Positions 1 to 10,224 of a stretch of 64,000 nucleotides of DNA are shown piece by piece. The position numbers and the translations under genes were made by a program. This DNA comes from Labilibaculum filiforme (lineage in GTDB: Bacteria; Bacteroidota; Bacteroidia; Bacteroidales; Marinifilaceae), in the NCBI RefSeq assembly GCF_002843315.1, contig NZ_MVDD01000003.1, positions 434,001 to 498,000 on the forward strand, given 5' to 3'. Positions within the stretch are counted from its first letter, which is position 1, and each line of letters starts with the position of its first letter. The notes under the pieces are model-generated. The model saw nothing but the letters and a program-made list of their open reading frames with translations, did no database searches and was not told the origin of the DNA.

Positions 1-282
1 ATGGGTGCCGGAGGAAAAATGGATCCCACTAAAATTCAAATTGCAGATATCTCAAAATCTTACAACTGTAAATTGGCAAGAATGCTTCGTAAAAAATTGC
101 ATCAACTAGGTGTACACGAAGGTGTGCAAGTTGTTTTTTCACCCGAAGATGTCTCTAAGAACGCAGTTGTAATTGCCGAAAGTAAAAATAAAAAATCGAA
201 TGTAGGCACCATCTCCTACATGCCACCCTTGTTCGGATGTTTTTGCTCTTCGGTGGTTATAAATGGATTATTAGCTGACTAA
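1..282 (+). CDS. tcdA: tRNA threonylcarbamoyladenosine dehydratase TcdA-like, C-terminal part (5' end outside window)
   Basis: The 93 visible residues match the C-terminal third of the ThiF/MoeB/HesA-type dehydratases that cyclise t6A37 in tRNA to ct6A. Seen here are the MGAGGKMDPTK segment that follows the nucleotide-binding part, the SYNCKLARMLRKKL stretch, and the NVGTISYMPPLFGC end typical of the family. The frame is open at base 1, and whole family members are about 240-270 residues, so the ATG at base 1 is an internal methionine and the start lies upstream of the window. The ATP-binding Rossmann part cannot be checked. The family assignment is by recognition of the C-terminal signature only. 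Confidence 0.78.
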   Translation: MGAGGKMDPTKIQIADISKSYNCKLARMLRKKLHQLGVHEGVQVVFSPEDVSKNAVVIAESKNKKSNVGTISYMPPLFGCFCSSVVINGLLAD

Positions 283-386
283 TTAATATTTTTTAACAGC
301 CTGAAGCGAAAGAAGTGTGCCTGGTTCTATATAATATTATTACATTGATGTTTGCAAATACATCTAAATAATTTGAATAGGCTGCT

Positions 387-893
387 ATGATTTACTATGA
401 TATTCTCCCTTCTCCAATGGGGAACTTATTACTTGTTGCAAGTGATAGCGGTTTAAAACAAATTCTGTTTGATTCTGAAAATCAAAAGGAGCAAATAAAA
501 ACAAATTGGGTGAATGATGCGAATAAATTGAAACCTATTGCCGATCAATTAATTGCATATTTTAATAAGGAACGAACCACATTTGATATAAAACTAGCAC
601 CCGAAGGAACCGCTTTCCAAAAACAAATTTGGAATCAATTACTCAACATCCCCTACGGTAAAACTTGCTCCTATCAGGATATTGCTATCGCAATTAGCAA
701 GCCCTCGGCATGTAGAGCAATTGGAATGGCTAATTCTAAAAATCCCATCCCAATTATAATTCCTTGTCATAGAGTTATTGGTAAAAATGGAAAGCTTACT
801 GGTTATGCGGGAGGACTACCCGCAAAAGCCATATTGTTAGGTATTGAAAATATTGATCATTCTCCCTCCAAAGAGCAATATCTGTTATTTTAA
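387..893 (+). CDS. ogt: Methylated-DNA-[protein]-cysteine S-methyltransferase
   Basis: A DNA repair protein that takes the alkyl group from O6-alkylguanine onto its own cysteine in a one-time reaction. The active-site motif PCHRV lies near residue 126 and is followed by GKNGKLTGYAGG, the usual substrate loop. The segment FQKQIWNQLLNIPYGKTCSY is the conserved start of the C-terminal DNA-binding domain with its helix-turn-helix. At 168 residues it has the Ogt length and no Ada regulatory domain. It stands alone, 104 bp after the TcdA-like gene on the same strand, and has about 200 bp of non-coding sequence behind it. The family assignment is secure. Confidence 0.95.
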   Translation: MIYYDILPSPMGNLLLVASDSGLKQILFDSENQKEQIKTNWVNDANKLKPIADQLIAYFNKERTTFDIKLAPEGTAFQKQIWNQLLNIPYGKTCSYQDIAIAISKPSACRAIGMANSKNPIPIIIPCHRVIGKNGKLTGYAGGLPAKAILLGIENIDHSPSKEQYLLF

Positions 894-1097
894 ATCAATT
901 AGCATTCCTATTATACTTACCGCACCTCTCACCTTATTCAAGCTTAGCCTACTTCCCCTTAATAAGAATCATAAATACGTAAAATAGCTTTGATATCATT
1001 GACAAATCAGTTAACTTGCACAAGCATTTTTCTATCTGAACACCTATGTTTTAGGTAGAAAATTTGCACAAAATCATAAAACAAAAAAAACGAATAC

Positions 1098-2897
1098 ATG
1101 AGTAAAATTTTAGGACACAGTTTCCACATCCCAGTTATGGGGACCGGATATACGGTGGATACTCCTGCAAAAGTGGCTCATTTAGGAATATCATCGGTTA
1201 TTTCAATTGTTGATGATATTCTACTTGAAAAAATGAGAGAATTGTATTGTACAAAACTCAGCTTGCCATTTTCACCAATTACGGAAAAAAACAAAGATTT
1301 TCGCGCTGAAAGAATTACTTCTTACCTTAATTTAATGGATAAGATTGTAAAAGAAAAATTTGAAAATCTTAAAGCATCCGTTCAGGAAAAGAAAGAAGAT
1401 TTGGAAGAATATCTTGATATGCTACCCGATTTTTCGGAATTGAAAAAGGAATTTAAAGAGAAATTTGAAGGCAATTCTTACGTAAAAGAAGCGAAAGAAT
1501 GGTTATCAAAGAATCTTCCTATCGGATCGATTGATGTTAATATCATGACCAAGCTGGATAAGGATAACTATTATGAAGGGGAACAACTACCTGTAGAATA
1601 TAACGATGCACATGCAGCTCTTCGTGGATTTGCCATGAGTAACCTGGAGAGCTCCATGGTTTTATCTGCTGGAATGAACCCTCGTTTATATGGTTATTTA
1701 GAGCAATTTGAAGATTTTTATCCGGATGAGACCGGACATTTAAGGAAAAAAATTGTTTTGAAAGTAAGCGATTATCGATCTGCCTTAATACAAGGTAAAT
1801 TTCTTGCCAAAAAAGGTATTTGGGTTTCGGAATTCCGTATTGAATCTGGTTTAAATTGTGGTGGTCATGCTTTTGCAACCGAAGGCACTTTAATGGGACC
1901 AATTTTGGAAGAGTTCAAAGAACATCGAGAAGAGTTAAAAAATACGCTTAACGAGATGTTATCTCAAGCGCTGCAAGCAAAAGAACGAACTTGTCCAAAA
2001 TTAGATTTAGATATCAGAATCACTGCGCAAGGAGGTGTTGGAACCGCTGAAGAACAAGAATTCCTGATGGATTATTACCATCTGGATTCAATTGGTTGGG
2101 GAACCCCTTTTCTTTTAGTTCCTGAAGTTTGCGACGTAGATGAAAAAACATTACACCTACTTGAAATAGCTGAGGAAAAAGATTTAAGACTTAGTTACGC
2201 TTCTCCTTTAGGTGTTCGTTACAACAACCTTATTGCAAACACTAGAGATAAAGATGTTCTTAAGAATTTTGCAAATAATAAGCCAGGAAGCGCCTGTACA
2301 AAAAAATTCATGCTGTCGAATACAGAATTTACAGAGAAACCTATTTGTACCGCATCAATTCAGTACCAAAAGTTAAAACTTGCCGATTTAAAAGCAAAAA
2401 ATCTACCCGAAAAGGAATATAACAAAGAGGTAAGTCTGCTTCTTGAAAAAACCTGCTTGTGTAAAGGCTTATCAGCATCTTCCTTTTTGGTGAATCATAT
2501 TGATACAAAAGCCGATGGCGATGGAGTTTCCATTTGTCCTGGACCAAATTTGGCCTATTTTTCGAGAAAAGCTAAATTAAAAGAAATGATTGATCATATC
2601 TATAATAGAACCAATCTGATTGTAAGAACAGACAGACCTCATATGTTCATGAAAGAAATGAGTTTGTATGTAGATTATTTAAAGGAACAAATTGATGAGC
2701 TTCAGAATCCTGTAGCAAAACAATTGAGATCTTTAGAAAAGTTCAAAAACAACCTCTTAAATGGTGTTGATTACTATAAAGACTTATCGAATAGTATTTC
2801 TGGCAAATTTAAAAATATGAAAAACCAAGTTAGTGAAGACTTGGAACATTTAGAATTTGAAATTCGGGAATTACTTATTTCCGCCGAAAAACAATAA
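1098..2897 (+). CDS. Uncharacterised 599-residue protein, possibly TIM-barrel-like
   Basis: I do not recognise a characterised family. The start (GHSFHIPVMGTGYTVDTPAK) recalls the N-terminal strand and phosphate-loop region of FMN-dependent TIM barrels such as nitronate monooxygenases. The middle segment ITAQGGVGTAEEQEF recalls their second glycine-rich phosphate loop. These resemblances are weak and were judged by eye. A charged helical segment covers about residues 90-135, and several cysteines cluster in the C-terminal half (about residues 395-485), including a CLCKG motif. There is no signal peptide or membrane segment. The gene is monocistronic: a strong hairpin follows within 6 bp of the stop. 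A role in metabolism or a metal/FMN site is only a guess. Confidence 0.7.
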   Translation: MSKILGHSFHIPVMGTGYTVDTPAKVAHLGISSVISIVDDILLEKMRELYCTKLSLPFSPITEKNKDFRAERITSYLNLMDKIVKEKFENLKASVQEKKEDLEEYLDMLPDFSELKKEFKEKFEGNSYVKEAKEWLSKNLPIGSIDVNIMTKLDKDNYYEGEQLPVEYNDAHAALRGFAMSNLESSMVLSAGMNPRLYGYLEQFEDFYPDETGHLRKKIVLKVSDYRSALIQGKFLAKKGIWVSEFRIESGLNCGGHAFATEGTLMGPILEEFKEHREELKNTLNEMLSQALQAKERTCPKLDLDIRITAQGGVGTAEEQEFLMDYYHLDSIGWGTPFLLVPEVCDVDEKTLHLLEIAEEKDLRLSYASPLGVRYNNLIANTRDKDVLKNFANNKPGSACTKKFMLSNTEFTEKPICTASIQYQKLKLADLKAKNLPEKEYNKEVSLLLEKTCLCKGLSASSFLVNHIDTKADGDGVSICPGPNLAYFSRKAKLKEMIDHIYNRTNLIVRTDRPHMFMKEMSLYVDYLKEQIDELQNPVAKQLRSLEKFKNNLLNGVDYYKDLSNSISGKFKNMKNQVSEDLEHLEFEIRELLISAEKQ

Positions 2898-2902
2898 TTT
2901 TT

Positions 2903-2929
2903 AAAAGCCAATCGAACCGATTGGCTTTT
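2903..2929 (+). terminator. Intrinsic terminator after the 599-residue gene
   Basis: A perfect 12-bp inverted repeat (AAAAGCCAATCG and its complement) with a 3-nt loop ends in TTTT and runs into ATTTTATT. It begins 6 bp after the stop codon. Confidence 0.9.
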
Positions 2930-3110
2930 ATTTTATTACCCACTCGCCACTAACCAGTTACCCATTTCGAATAACTTTTTTGTCGTAAAATACCCAGTTC
3001 TTTTGAGTATTTATAACCTACAGTTTGGGTAAATTCAATGATTACTCTCCTTAAAAAATCATGCATTTTTGTAATGTGAAAGGGATATCACAAGAGTTGT
3101 AACAAACAAA

Positions 3111-3319
3111 TTGTGAAAGACAGATTTGTAGCAAGTGCTTCTGCTGCGAGAATACTTTAAATCCTGCGTGGTTTAGGTTAGGGTTAGGTTTGTTTAGTAG
3201 GATTTAAAGTAGATCTCTTTTCTTTTACAAATAAAATAGAATTCATTGGAACGTTTTCCATATTGTTAGTTTTTGCGCAAACTGTATAAAGGTCTTCACC
3301 AGCTTTTATACAGTTTTTT
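3111..3319 (+). ncRNA. Candidate small RNA or structured leader-like element with its own terminator
   Basis: This stretch holds no plausible reading frame, yet it contains two strong structures. The first is a 13-bp inverted repeat (TACTTTAAATCCT at 3153-3165 with its complement at 3199-3211) enclosing 33 nt that include GGTTAGGGTTAGG. The second is a 12-bp stem at 3279-3290/3305-3316 followed by a T run, which looks like a plus-strand intrinsic terminator. The preceding gene already has its own terminator at 2903-2929, so the second terminator has no known customer. A short independent transcript is an inference. I could not define a promoter with confidence. Confidence 0.3.
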
Positions 3320-3322
3320 TTA
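3279..3322 (+). terminator. Orphan plus-strand intrinsic terminator
   Basis: AAACTGTATAAA at 3279-3290 pairs perfectly with 3305-3316 around a 14-nt loop and is followed by TTTTTT. No annotated plus-strand gene ends here. Confidence 0.6.
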
Positions 3323-3358
3323 TAAAAAAAGCTGATCCCTTTTCAGAAATCAGCTTCT
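3323..3358 (-). terminator. Intrinsic terminator of the acn-gltA transcript
   Basis: On the minus strand AAGCTGAT (3349-3356) pairs with ATCAGCTT (3329-3336) and is followed by TTTTT. It lies 22 bp beyond the gltA stop. Confidence 0.8.
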
Positions 3359-3379
3359 TTTGATCTTATTTAAGCGGTT

Positions 3380-4717
3380 CTATTCTTCTGCTTCTTCCGC
3401 TTCTACCGCCTTTTTTATGCCAGCAATTTTCTCTAGCATATCAGTGGTAATTGATTTAGGCCTTTCCAATGGATATCCCAAAGCTCGATCCCAAATAACA
3501 TTCGCACAGATACCAATGGAACGACCAATACCAAATAGAACGGTATAAAAGTCGTACTCAGTAACTCCATAATGCCATTGAATTACACCTGACTGTGCAT
3601 CCACGTTGGGCCAAGGATTCTTTGCTTTACCATGCTCTTTTAAAATATCTGGAACTACCTGATATAGCATATCTGCATATTTAAAAATAGGATCCTCTGG
3701 TAAATGTTTTAGACTAAATTCTCGTTGCAACATATATCTGGGATCTGTCTTACGCAATACCGCATGACCAAAACCTGGAATTACCTGCCCCGAATTTAAT
3801 GTATCCCACACAAACTGGGTCATCTCCTCTTTAGTAGGAACCCGATTGTCCATTTTATCCATTACCTCTTGCAACCATCTCAGAACTTCCTGATTAGCAA
3901 GACCATGCAATGGCCCGGCCAAACCATTAATCATTGCAGAAATAGACAAATAAATATCCGACAAGGAACTTGCTACTAAATGACCTGTATGTGCACTCAC
4001 ATTACCACTTTCGTGATCACTATGAATGATAAAATGTAAACGAGAAACATCATCGTAAGGCTTTGCAACTCCCATCATATGAGCAAAATTTGCTCCCATA
4101 TCCAAATTTGGATTCGATTGAATTCTTGGTCCTTGACGATATAGTTTATTATAAATATAAGCTGCAATTTCGGGAAGCTTAGCAAGCAAGTTTAACGAAT
4201 CCTCGTAAGTTGCATCCCAATACTCTTTTTTATTTAGTCCGGCATGGTACTGTCTGTTGAATACCGATTCGCGATTTAATGTAAGAATTGCAGTTGAAAA
4301 TATAGCCATTGGATGACTACAACAAGGAAACGAATCAATTACCTCGTACACATAACGAGGTACAATTCTGCGCTTACTAAATTCATCAACTACCGTCATT
4401 ACCTCCTCCTGATTTGGAATATCTCCAGTAAGAAGTAAGTAAAACAAGCCTTCCACATAAGGCATGTCTCCTCCTTTAGGTTTTGGTAAGCCCTTAATTA
4501 CCTCTTCTAATGTAAATCCTCTATAGCGTATTCCTTCATCCGGATCTAAATAGGAAATATCCGTAACCAAAGATTTCAGTCCCCTCATTCCCCCAATTAT
4601 TTGGGATATGGTAACCTGATCCACAACTACATCCCCGTATTCTTTCAACAATCTTTTTGTTCTAGGTCTATGCTCCTTAATTTTTTCGAACAAGGTTTGC
4701 TTTAATGTTTTTTTCAT
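3380..4717 (-). CDS. gltA: Citrate synthase, eukaryotic (mitochondrial) type
   Basis: Condenses acetyl-CoA and oxaloacetate to citrate, entering the TCA cycle in the cytosol. GLAGPLHGLANQEVL near residue 264 holds one active-site histidine, and GFGHAVLRKTDPRY near residue 313 holds the second. VDAQSGV near residue 371 carries the catalytic aspartate. These blocks match the mitochondrial-type enzymes more closely than the E. coli hexameric type. The 445-residue length suits that class without a targeting peptide. It lies 67 bp downstream of aconitase on the same strand and is probably cotranscribed with it. A clear terminator follows. Confidence 0.95.
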   Translation of the reverse strand: MKKTLKQTLFEKIKEHRPRTKRLLKEYGDVVVDQVTISQIIGGMRGLKSLVTDISYLDPDEGIRYRGFTLEEVIKGLPKPKGGDMPYVEGLFYLLLTGDIPNQEEVMTVVDEFSKRRIVPRYVYEVIDSFPCCSHPMAIFSTAILTLNRESVFNRQYHAGLNKKEYWDATYEDSLNLLAKLPEIAAYIYNKLYRQGPRIQSNPNLDMGANFAHMMGVAKPYDDVSRLHFIIHSDHESGNVSAHTGHLVASSLSDIYLSISAMINGLAGPLHGLANQEVLRWLQEVMDKMDNRVPTKEEMTQFVWDTLNSGQVIPGFGHAVLRKTDPRYMLQREFSLKHLPEDPIFKYADMLYQVVPDILKEHGKAKNPWPNVDAQSGVIQWHYGVTEYDFYTVLFGIGRSIGICANVIWDRALGYPLERPKSITTDMLEKIAGIKKAVEAEEAEE

Positions 4718-4784
4718 ATGGTCTAAACTTTATATTTGGAAACCAACCGGGGAGATTGGTTTCACGTTAGGAAATGTTTATTGT

Positions 4785-7052
4785 TTATTTTGCGTTTTGA
4801 ATTCTGATTAAATTTAAAGCACTTCCCGCTTTAAACCACTCTATTTGTACATCGTTATAGGAATGATTTGCCACAATGGTATCTTTTGACCCATCCTCAT
4901 GTGTAACAATTAATTCCAACGCTTTTCCAGGAGTAAAATTGGTTAATCCGACAATATCAAATCTATCCTTCTCCTGAATTTTATCGTAATCTGCTTTATC
5001 AGCAAATGTTAATCCTAAAACCCCTTGCTTTTTAAGATTTGTTTCGTGAATTCTTGCAAACGAACGAACAATTACAACCTTAACACCTAAATGTCGAGGT
5101 TCCATTGCTGCGTGCTCTCTTGATGATCCTTCGCCGTAATTTTCATCTCCAACCACAATAGAACCCAATCCACTAGCTTTTAAATCTCTTGCCACCACAG
5201 GAACTTCTTCATATTTTCCGTTTACCGGATTAAATATTGAATTGGTTTCCTCGTTAAAATAATTAAGCGCTCCAATCAGCATGTTATTGGAGATATTATC
5301 CAAATGACCTCGATATCTTAACCATGGTCCAGCCATCGAAATATGATCGGTTGTACATTTTCCTTTTGCCTTAATCAATAATTTAAGACCGCTCATGTTT
5401 TTCCCATCCCAAGCCTGAAATGGAGCAAGTAGCTGCAAACGTTCCGAAGTTTCATTTACATTGATAACAATAGAACCACCATCTTTACCAGGAGCCAAAT
5501 AACCTGAATCCTTCATGTCGAAACCATTTGGAGGAAATTCCAAACCTTTTGGCTCATCTAATCTTACCTCAACACCATCTTCATTAATCAATGTATCGGT
5601 CATCGGATTAAAACATAGATCTCCGGCAATAGCCAAAGCAGTAACTAATTCGGGCGATGCTACAAAACCATGTGTATTTGGATTGCCATCATTTCTTTTG
5701 GCAAAATTTCGATTAAAAGAGGTAATAATAGAATTTTTACGAGTTGGATCGTCTGTATGACGTTTCCACTGACCAATACATGGTCCGCAAGCATTCGCCA
5801 TTATAACCCCACCTATATCTTCAAATTCTTTTAAAATACCATCTCGCTCGGTTGTATATCTTACCAATTCGGAACCTGGTGTTACCACAAATTCGGCTTT
5901 CACTTTCAAATTTTTATCCTTTGCCTGTTTTGCCAACGAGGCTGCTCTCGAAAGATCTTCATAGGAAGAGTTGGTACAAGAACCTATTAGACCAACTTCC
6001 AAAGTTTGTGGATAATTATTTTCTTTAACTGCCTTTCCAAACACACTTAAGCTATGTGCTAAATCTGGAGTAAAAGGACCGTTAATATATGGTTGCATTT
6101 CCGACAAGTTAATTTCGATGACCTGATCGTAATATTTTTCAGGATTCTCGTATACTTCCTCATCTGCACGAAGATGCTCCATTACCACATCCGCTAAATC
6201 GGCAACATCTTCTCGTCCGGTGTGACGAAGATAATTACTCATATTTTGATCGTAACCGAAAATAGAGGTTGTTGCTCCAATTTCAGCACCCATATTACAA
6301 ATGGTTCCTTTTCCGGTACAAGACATTCCATCGGCACCTTCACCAAAATATTCGACAATAGCTCCTGTTCCCCCTTTAACGGTAAGAATCCCAGCAACTT
6401 TTAATATTACATCTTTCGGAGAAACCCAACCGCTTAATTTTCCGATCAACTTCACTCCAATTAATTTTGGCATTTTCAATTCCCAAGGCATACCTGCCAT
6501 CACATCCACAGCGTCGGCACCACCAACACCGATGGCAACCATTCCTAATCCACCTGCATTTACGGTATGCGAGTCGGTTCCAATCATCATTCCACCAGGA
6601 AATGCATAATTTTCCAATACTACTTGGTGAATTATTCCAGCACCTGGTTTCCAAAAACCAATTCCATATTTCTGAGAAACAGATTCTAAGAAATCATATA
6701 CTTCGTTATTTTGTTGTTTTGCATCTGCCAAATCTTTATCGGCACCAATCGAAGCCTGAATAAGGTGATCGCAATGCACAGTAGAAGGCACGGCTACTTT
6801 TGTTTTTCCTGCATTCATAAATTGCAAAAGAGCCATTTGAGCAGTGGCATCCTGCATTGCTACTCTATCGGGAGCAAAATTTACATAGTCTACTCCTCGT
6901 GTAAACTTATTCCCTTTTTCTTCAACCGATAAATGTGAGTATAAAATTTTCTCGCTTAAAGTAAGTGGTTTTCCTAAATTCTTACGGGCATTTTTTACCT
7001 TTTCAGGCATTTGTTCGTAAACAGATTTTATCAAATTAAAATCAAATAGCAT
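4785..7052 (-). CDS. acn: Aconitate hydratase, mitochondrial type
   Basis: Interconverts citrate and isocitrate through a [4Fe-4S] cluster. The cluster cysteines are visible in GSCTNSS near residue 358 and in ACGPCIGQW near residues 418-426. The last domain contains the swivelling-domain block [20 protein letters not shown], a conserved substrate-binding segment. The 755-residue length and sequence style are those of the mitochondrial aconitase group, not the longer AcnA/IRP1 form. It is the first gene of the acn-gltA unit, so citrate synthesis and isomerisation would be made together. Isocitrate dehydrogenase, which sometimes sits between such genes, is not in this window. Confidence 0.95.
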   Translation of the reverse strand: MLFDFNLIKSVYEQMPEKVKNARKNLGKPLTLSEKILYSHLSVEEKGNKFTRGVDYVNFAPDRVAMQDATAQMALLQFMNAGKTKVAVPSTVHCDHLIQASIGADKDLADAKQQNNEVYDFLESVSQKYGIGFWKPGAGIIHQVVLENYAFPGGMMIGTDSHTVNAGGLGMVAIGVGGADAVDVMAGMPWELKMPKLIGVKLIGKLSGWVSPKDVILKVAGILTVKGGTGAIVEYFGEGADGMSCTGKGTICNMGAEIGATTSIFGYDQNMSNYLRHTGREDVADLADVVMEHLRADEEVYENPEKYYDQVIEINLSEMQPYINGPFTPDLAHSLSVFGKAVKENNYPQTLEVGLIGSCTNSSYEDLSRAASLAKQAKDKNLKVKAEFVVTPGSELVRYTTERDGILKEFEDIGGVIMANACGPCIGQWKRHTDDPTRKNSIITSFNRNFAKRNDGNPNTHGFVASPELVTALAIAGDLCFNPMTDTLINEDGVEVRLDEPKGLEFPPNGFDMKDSGYLAPGKDGGSIVINVNETSERLQLLAPFQAWDGKNMSGLKLLIKAKGKCTTDHISMAGPWLRYRGHLDNISNNMLIGALNYFNEETNSIFNPVNGKYEEVPVVARDLKASGLGSIVVGDENYGEGSSREHAAMEPRHLGVKVVIVRSFARIHETNLKKQGVLGLTFADKADYDKIQEKDRFDIVGLTNFTPGKALELIVTHEDGSKDTIVANHSYNDVQIEWFKAGSALNLIRIQNAK

Positions 7053-7425
7053 AGTTTGATGAATTTTTGATTTATATATATTTTAATTCTTATTTATTTT
7101 GAATCCGAAAAGATCGCAAAAGAAAAGGATTAATATCGGACTTACCGATCTTTTAATGCAATTTCCTTTAAATCCAGTAGGAATGTTTATTGCTTGATTA
7201 ACAGTTATTTATAATCTTATATTCGAAATAATTGTCTGTTAAGTATCATTAAATTTAAATATCTAAATATAACAAAAACTTGGTATATTAAAAAGCCACA
7301 ACTAAAATTCTTTACGAGCTTTTAACCTGCCTAAAAAGATACATAATTATCCCTCACATCCAATAAAATTCCCCCGAATAAAATAGACTTTTTTATAATT
7401 TGAGCAATAAAAAGACGATTGTCTG
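7053..7425. other. Non-coding stretch upstream of acn
   Basis: 373 bp of very AT-rich sequence between the acn start and the end of the phosphodiesterase gene. It must hold the acn promoter, but I could not place a convincing -7/-33 pair. I see no reading frame, repeat or strong hairpin. Confidence 0.6.
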
Positions 7426-7926
7426 TTATTTGCCTTTATTCCCAAATTCCACCACTTGAAGATCTTTAATTTCCTTGCCGTCGATGATGAACTTAACCAT
7501 CGTTTGTACTTGGTGGAAACCATGAACTCCTGCTGCACCTGGATTGATATGTAAAAGGTGTAATTCTTTATCGAAAATAACCTTTAAAATATGAGAATGA
7601 CCTGAAATAAATAACTGCGGTGCATTTTCATAAATTTCGGGCTTAACATTCCGATCGTAATTTTTAGGATAGCCTCCAATGTGTGTCATCCAAACATCAA
7701 CCTGCTCGCAAAAAAACCTTTGGTGTTTTGGATAAACAATTCGAACATTGTGGTCGTCTATATTCCCATGAACAGCTCTAAGAGTTTTTATTTCCGCTAA
7801 GCTATCGGCGATTTCAATGCCTCCAATATCTCCAGCATGCCAAATTTCATCGCATTCTTTAAGGTGTTTCACCACAACGGGATCAAGCCAACCGTGAGTA
7901 TCAGAAAGTAAGCCTATCCGCTTCAT
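7426..7926 (-). CDS. YfcE/MJ0936-type metallophosphoesterase
   Basis: A small calcineurin-fold phosphodiesterase. The metal-binding blocks are visible in order: SDTHGW at residues 8-13, HAGDIGG near 31-37, GNID near 55-58, and GHSHI near 109-113. The 166-residue length fits the YfcE family, which hydrolyses phosphodiesters in vitro and usually has no firm physiological substrate. It is not linked to a neighbouring pathway: acn is 373 bp away on the same strand, and prfC is divergent on the other side. Confidence 0.9.
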   Translation of the reverse strand: MKRIGLLSDTHGWLDPVVVKHLKECDEIWHAGDIGGIEIADSLAEIKTLRAVHGNIDDHNVRIVYPKHQRFFCEQVDVWMTHIGGYPKNYDRNVKPEIYENAPQLFISGHSHILKVIFDKELHLLHINPGAAGVHGFHQVQTMVKFIIDGKEIKDLQVVEFGNKGK

Positions 7927-8132
7927 AAAATTTTTCTTTTTTTAAAATTTTGAAACGTAAATCTACAAAAAGAAAATGAAAAAAAAGTTTCATTAACCAA
8001 TTTACGCAAAGTAATTGTTAGGGGTACAAGTCTCATTTCTCTGGGGTATCAGCCGGTTTTGATCGATTATTCGCACTAAAAAAACGAGCCATTTAATCGA
8101 CAATTAAACAAGGGGAATCGGTAAAAAATGAT

Positions 8133-8140
8133 TACTTTTG
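8133..8140 (+). promoter_or_regulatory. Likely -7 element of prfC
   Basis: TACTTTTG fits the Bacteroidota TAnnTTTG -7 consensus. It would place the transcript start near 8147, downstream of the ATG at 8142, and therefore favours the ATG at 8172 as the real prfC start. No clear TTTG was found at -33. Confidence 0.5.
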
Positions 8141-8171
8141 CATGCTTTTATTTTTAAAGAAAATACTATCG

Positions 8172-9746
8172 ATGGGGTTTAAAGACGAGATAAAAAGACG
8201 AAGAACATTTGGGATTATTTCTCATCCGGATGCGGGAAAAACAACACTTACCGAAAAATTACTTTTGTTTGGTGGTGCAATTCACGTTGCTGGTGCTGTA
8301 AAATCCAATAAAATAAAGAAAACGGCTACTTCCGATTTCATGGAAATTGAACGACAGAGAGGAATTTCTGTTGCAACTTCGGTAATGGGATTTGAATACA
8401 AAGGCCACAAAATAAATATCCTCGACACACCAGGTCACCAGGATTTTGCAGAAGATACTTTCCGTACACTTACCGCTTGCGACAGTGTAATTATTGTTAT
8501 TGACGTTGCAAAAGGAGTAGAGGCACAAACCAGAAAATTGATGCAGGTTTGTAGGATGCGAAAAACACCGGTTATTGTTTTCATTAACAAAATGGACCGT
8601 AGTGGTAAAGACGCATTTGATTTGTTGGATGAAATTGAAACAGAATTGCAAATTAGTGTAAATCCATTAAGCTGGCCAATTAATATGGGTCCCGATTTTA
8701 AAGGAGTTTACAACATATATCAGAAAAATTTGAGTTTGTTTACACCTGCAACTCAAACCATTCAGGAAACCATTGAATTCGATGACTTATCGAACCCTAA
8801 ATTAGAAGAATATATTGGGGATGATGCTGAAATTCTTCGAGAAGAGCTTGAGCTTGTTTCTGGAGTTTATCCTGAATTGGACCTTAAAGAATATTTGGAT
8901 GCTAAAATAGCACCTGTTTTCTTTGGTTCGGCTTTAAACAACTTTGGTGTTCGAGAACTTTTAGATGCTTTTATTCAAATTGCACCATCACCTCTACCCT
9001 GCCAAACTGTTGAGCGTATAATTGAACCAAATGAAGAAAAATTCTCGGGTTTTGTGTTTAAGATTCATGCCAATATGGATCCAAACCATCGCGACCGTAT
9101 TGCCTTTGTAAAAATTGTATCGGGAGTATTTAGAAGAAATACAGCTTATTTGCATGTGCGTAACGGTAAAAAGTTGAAATTCTCGAGTCCGACAGCATTT
9201 ATGGCAGAGAAAAAATCGATTATTGAAGAAGCGTACCCTGGCGATATTGTAGGTTTGCACGATACTGGAAACTTTAAAATTGGGGACACTTTAACCGAAG
9301 GTGAAAAAATTCACTTTAAAGGAATTCCTAGTTTCTCTCCTGAGCTTTTTAAATACATAGAGAATGCCGATCCGATGAAATCGAAACAATTGGCTAAAGG
9401 TATTGACCAATTGATGGATGAAGGGGTTGCACAGCTATTTACATCGCAATTTAACGGACGAAAAGTAATTGGAACCGTTGGTGCACTTCAATTTGAGGTA
9501 ATAGAATATCGTTTACTGCACGAATACAGTGCTTCTTGTAGATGGGAACATATTAACTTGCACAAAGCTTGCTGGATTAAATCGAACGATGCCGAGCAAC
9601 TGAAAGAGTTTAAAAAAGCCAAATTCCAATACATTGCAAAAGACAAACACGGAAGAGATGTTTTTCTTGCAGATTCGGGCTATATGTTGCAAATGGCACA
9701 AACTAATTATCCGAAATTAGAATTCCATTTCACATCGGAATTTTAG
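8172..9746 (+). CDS. prfC: Peptide chain release factor 3
   Basis: The GTPase that recycles RF1/RF2 from the ribosome after peptide release. The G1 block [12 protein letters not shown], the RGISV switch, G3 DTPGHQDF and G4 NKMDR are all present in the first 150 residues. They are followed by the elongation-factor-like domain 2 and the RF3-specific C-terminal domain. I chose the ATG at 8172 ([13 protein letters not shown]) over 8142. It gives an N-terminus like that of characterised RF3 proteins, and the -7 element at 8133-8140 sits too close to 8142. The protein is then 524 residues, the normal length. A thioesterase gene follows 78 bp later. Confidence 0.93.
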   Translation: MGFKDEIKRRRTFGIISHPDAGKTTLTEKLLLFGGAIHVAGAVKSNKIKKTATSDFMEIERQRGISVATSVMGFEYKGHKINILDTPGHQDFAEDTFRTLTACDSVIIVIDVAKGVEAQTRKLMQVCRMRKTPVIVFINKMDRSGKDAFDLLDEIETELQISVNPLSWPINMGPDFKGVYNIYQKNLSLFTPATQTIQETIEFDDLSNPKLEEYIGDDAEILREELELVSGVYPELDLKEYLDAKIAPVFFGSALNNFGVRELLDAFIQIAPSPLPCQTVERIIEPNEEKFSGFVFKIHANMDPNHRDRIAFVKIVSGVFRRNTAYLHVRNGKKLKFSSPTAFMAEKKSIIEEAYPGDIVGLHDTGNFKIGDTLTEGEKIHFKGIPSFSPELFKYIENADPMKSKQLAKGIDQLMDEGVAQLFTSQFNGRKVIGTVGALQFEVIEYRLLHEYSASCRWEHINLHKACWIKSNDAEQLKEFKKAKFQYIAKDKHGRDVFLADSGYMLQMAQTNYPKLEFHFTSEF

Positions 9747-9824
9747 ATTTACGAAACGAATAATTATCTAATTTCAGCAATCTGAACAAAATTCTTGATT
9801 GGAAATACAAAATAAGATAGAAAT

Positions 9825-10199
9825 ATGGCATTAAAAGAAGGATTAACAGTTACTCAAACAATGACTGTAACCGATAAAGATACTGCAATTCATTACGGAT
9901 CAGGAAAGCTAAAAGTATATGCAACTCCTGCTATGGTAGCATTTATGGAAAATACGGCAATTGCCTGTATTGATAATGATTTGGAAAAAGGAATGGATAC
10001 CGTAGGCATTCAAATTGATACCAAACACAGCAAAGCCAATAAGGTAGGACAAAAAGTAAGTTGCACTGCTAAACTAGTAAAAGTAGATGGTAAAAAGCTA
10101 AGCTTTGAAATTGAAGCTTCTGATGAAGAGGGTGTTATTGGTTCTGCAACGCATATGCGATACATTATTGATCCGGTTAAATTTATGGGCAGATTGTAA
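9825..10199 (+). CDS. Hotdog-fold thioesterase, FlK-like
   Basis: A 124-residue single hotdog-domain protein of the group that includes fluoroacetyl-CoA thioesterase FlK. Seen are the ATPAMVAFMENTA block (helix with the conserved Glu) and the central TVGIQIDTKHSKAN strand-turn with the conserved His. Proteins of this group hydrolyse small acyl-CoA thioesters, but the acyl group here cannot be told from sequence. It lies 78 bp downstream of prfC on the same strand with no terminator between, so cotranscription is likely. A strong hairpin follows its stop. Confidence 0.85.
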   Translation: MALKEGLTVTQTMTVTDKDTAIHYGSGKLKVYATPAMVAFMENTAIACIDNDLEKGMDTVGIQIDTKHSKANKVGQKVSCTAKLVKVDGKKLSFEIEASDEEGVIGSATHMRYIIDPVKFMGRL

Positions 10200-10224
10200 T
10201 CTCTGCATGAATTATAATATTAGA

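Noticed and set aside
5515-6932. Plus-strand open frames inside the aconitase gene
   Set aside because: They are antisense to a complete, well-conserved gene and have no family signature of their own.
8142-8171. Longer prfC reading starting at the ATG at 8142
   Set aside because: A -7 element at 8133-8140 would put the transcript start after this ATG, and the extra ten residues do not match the family N-terminus.
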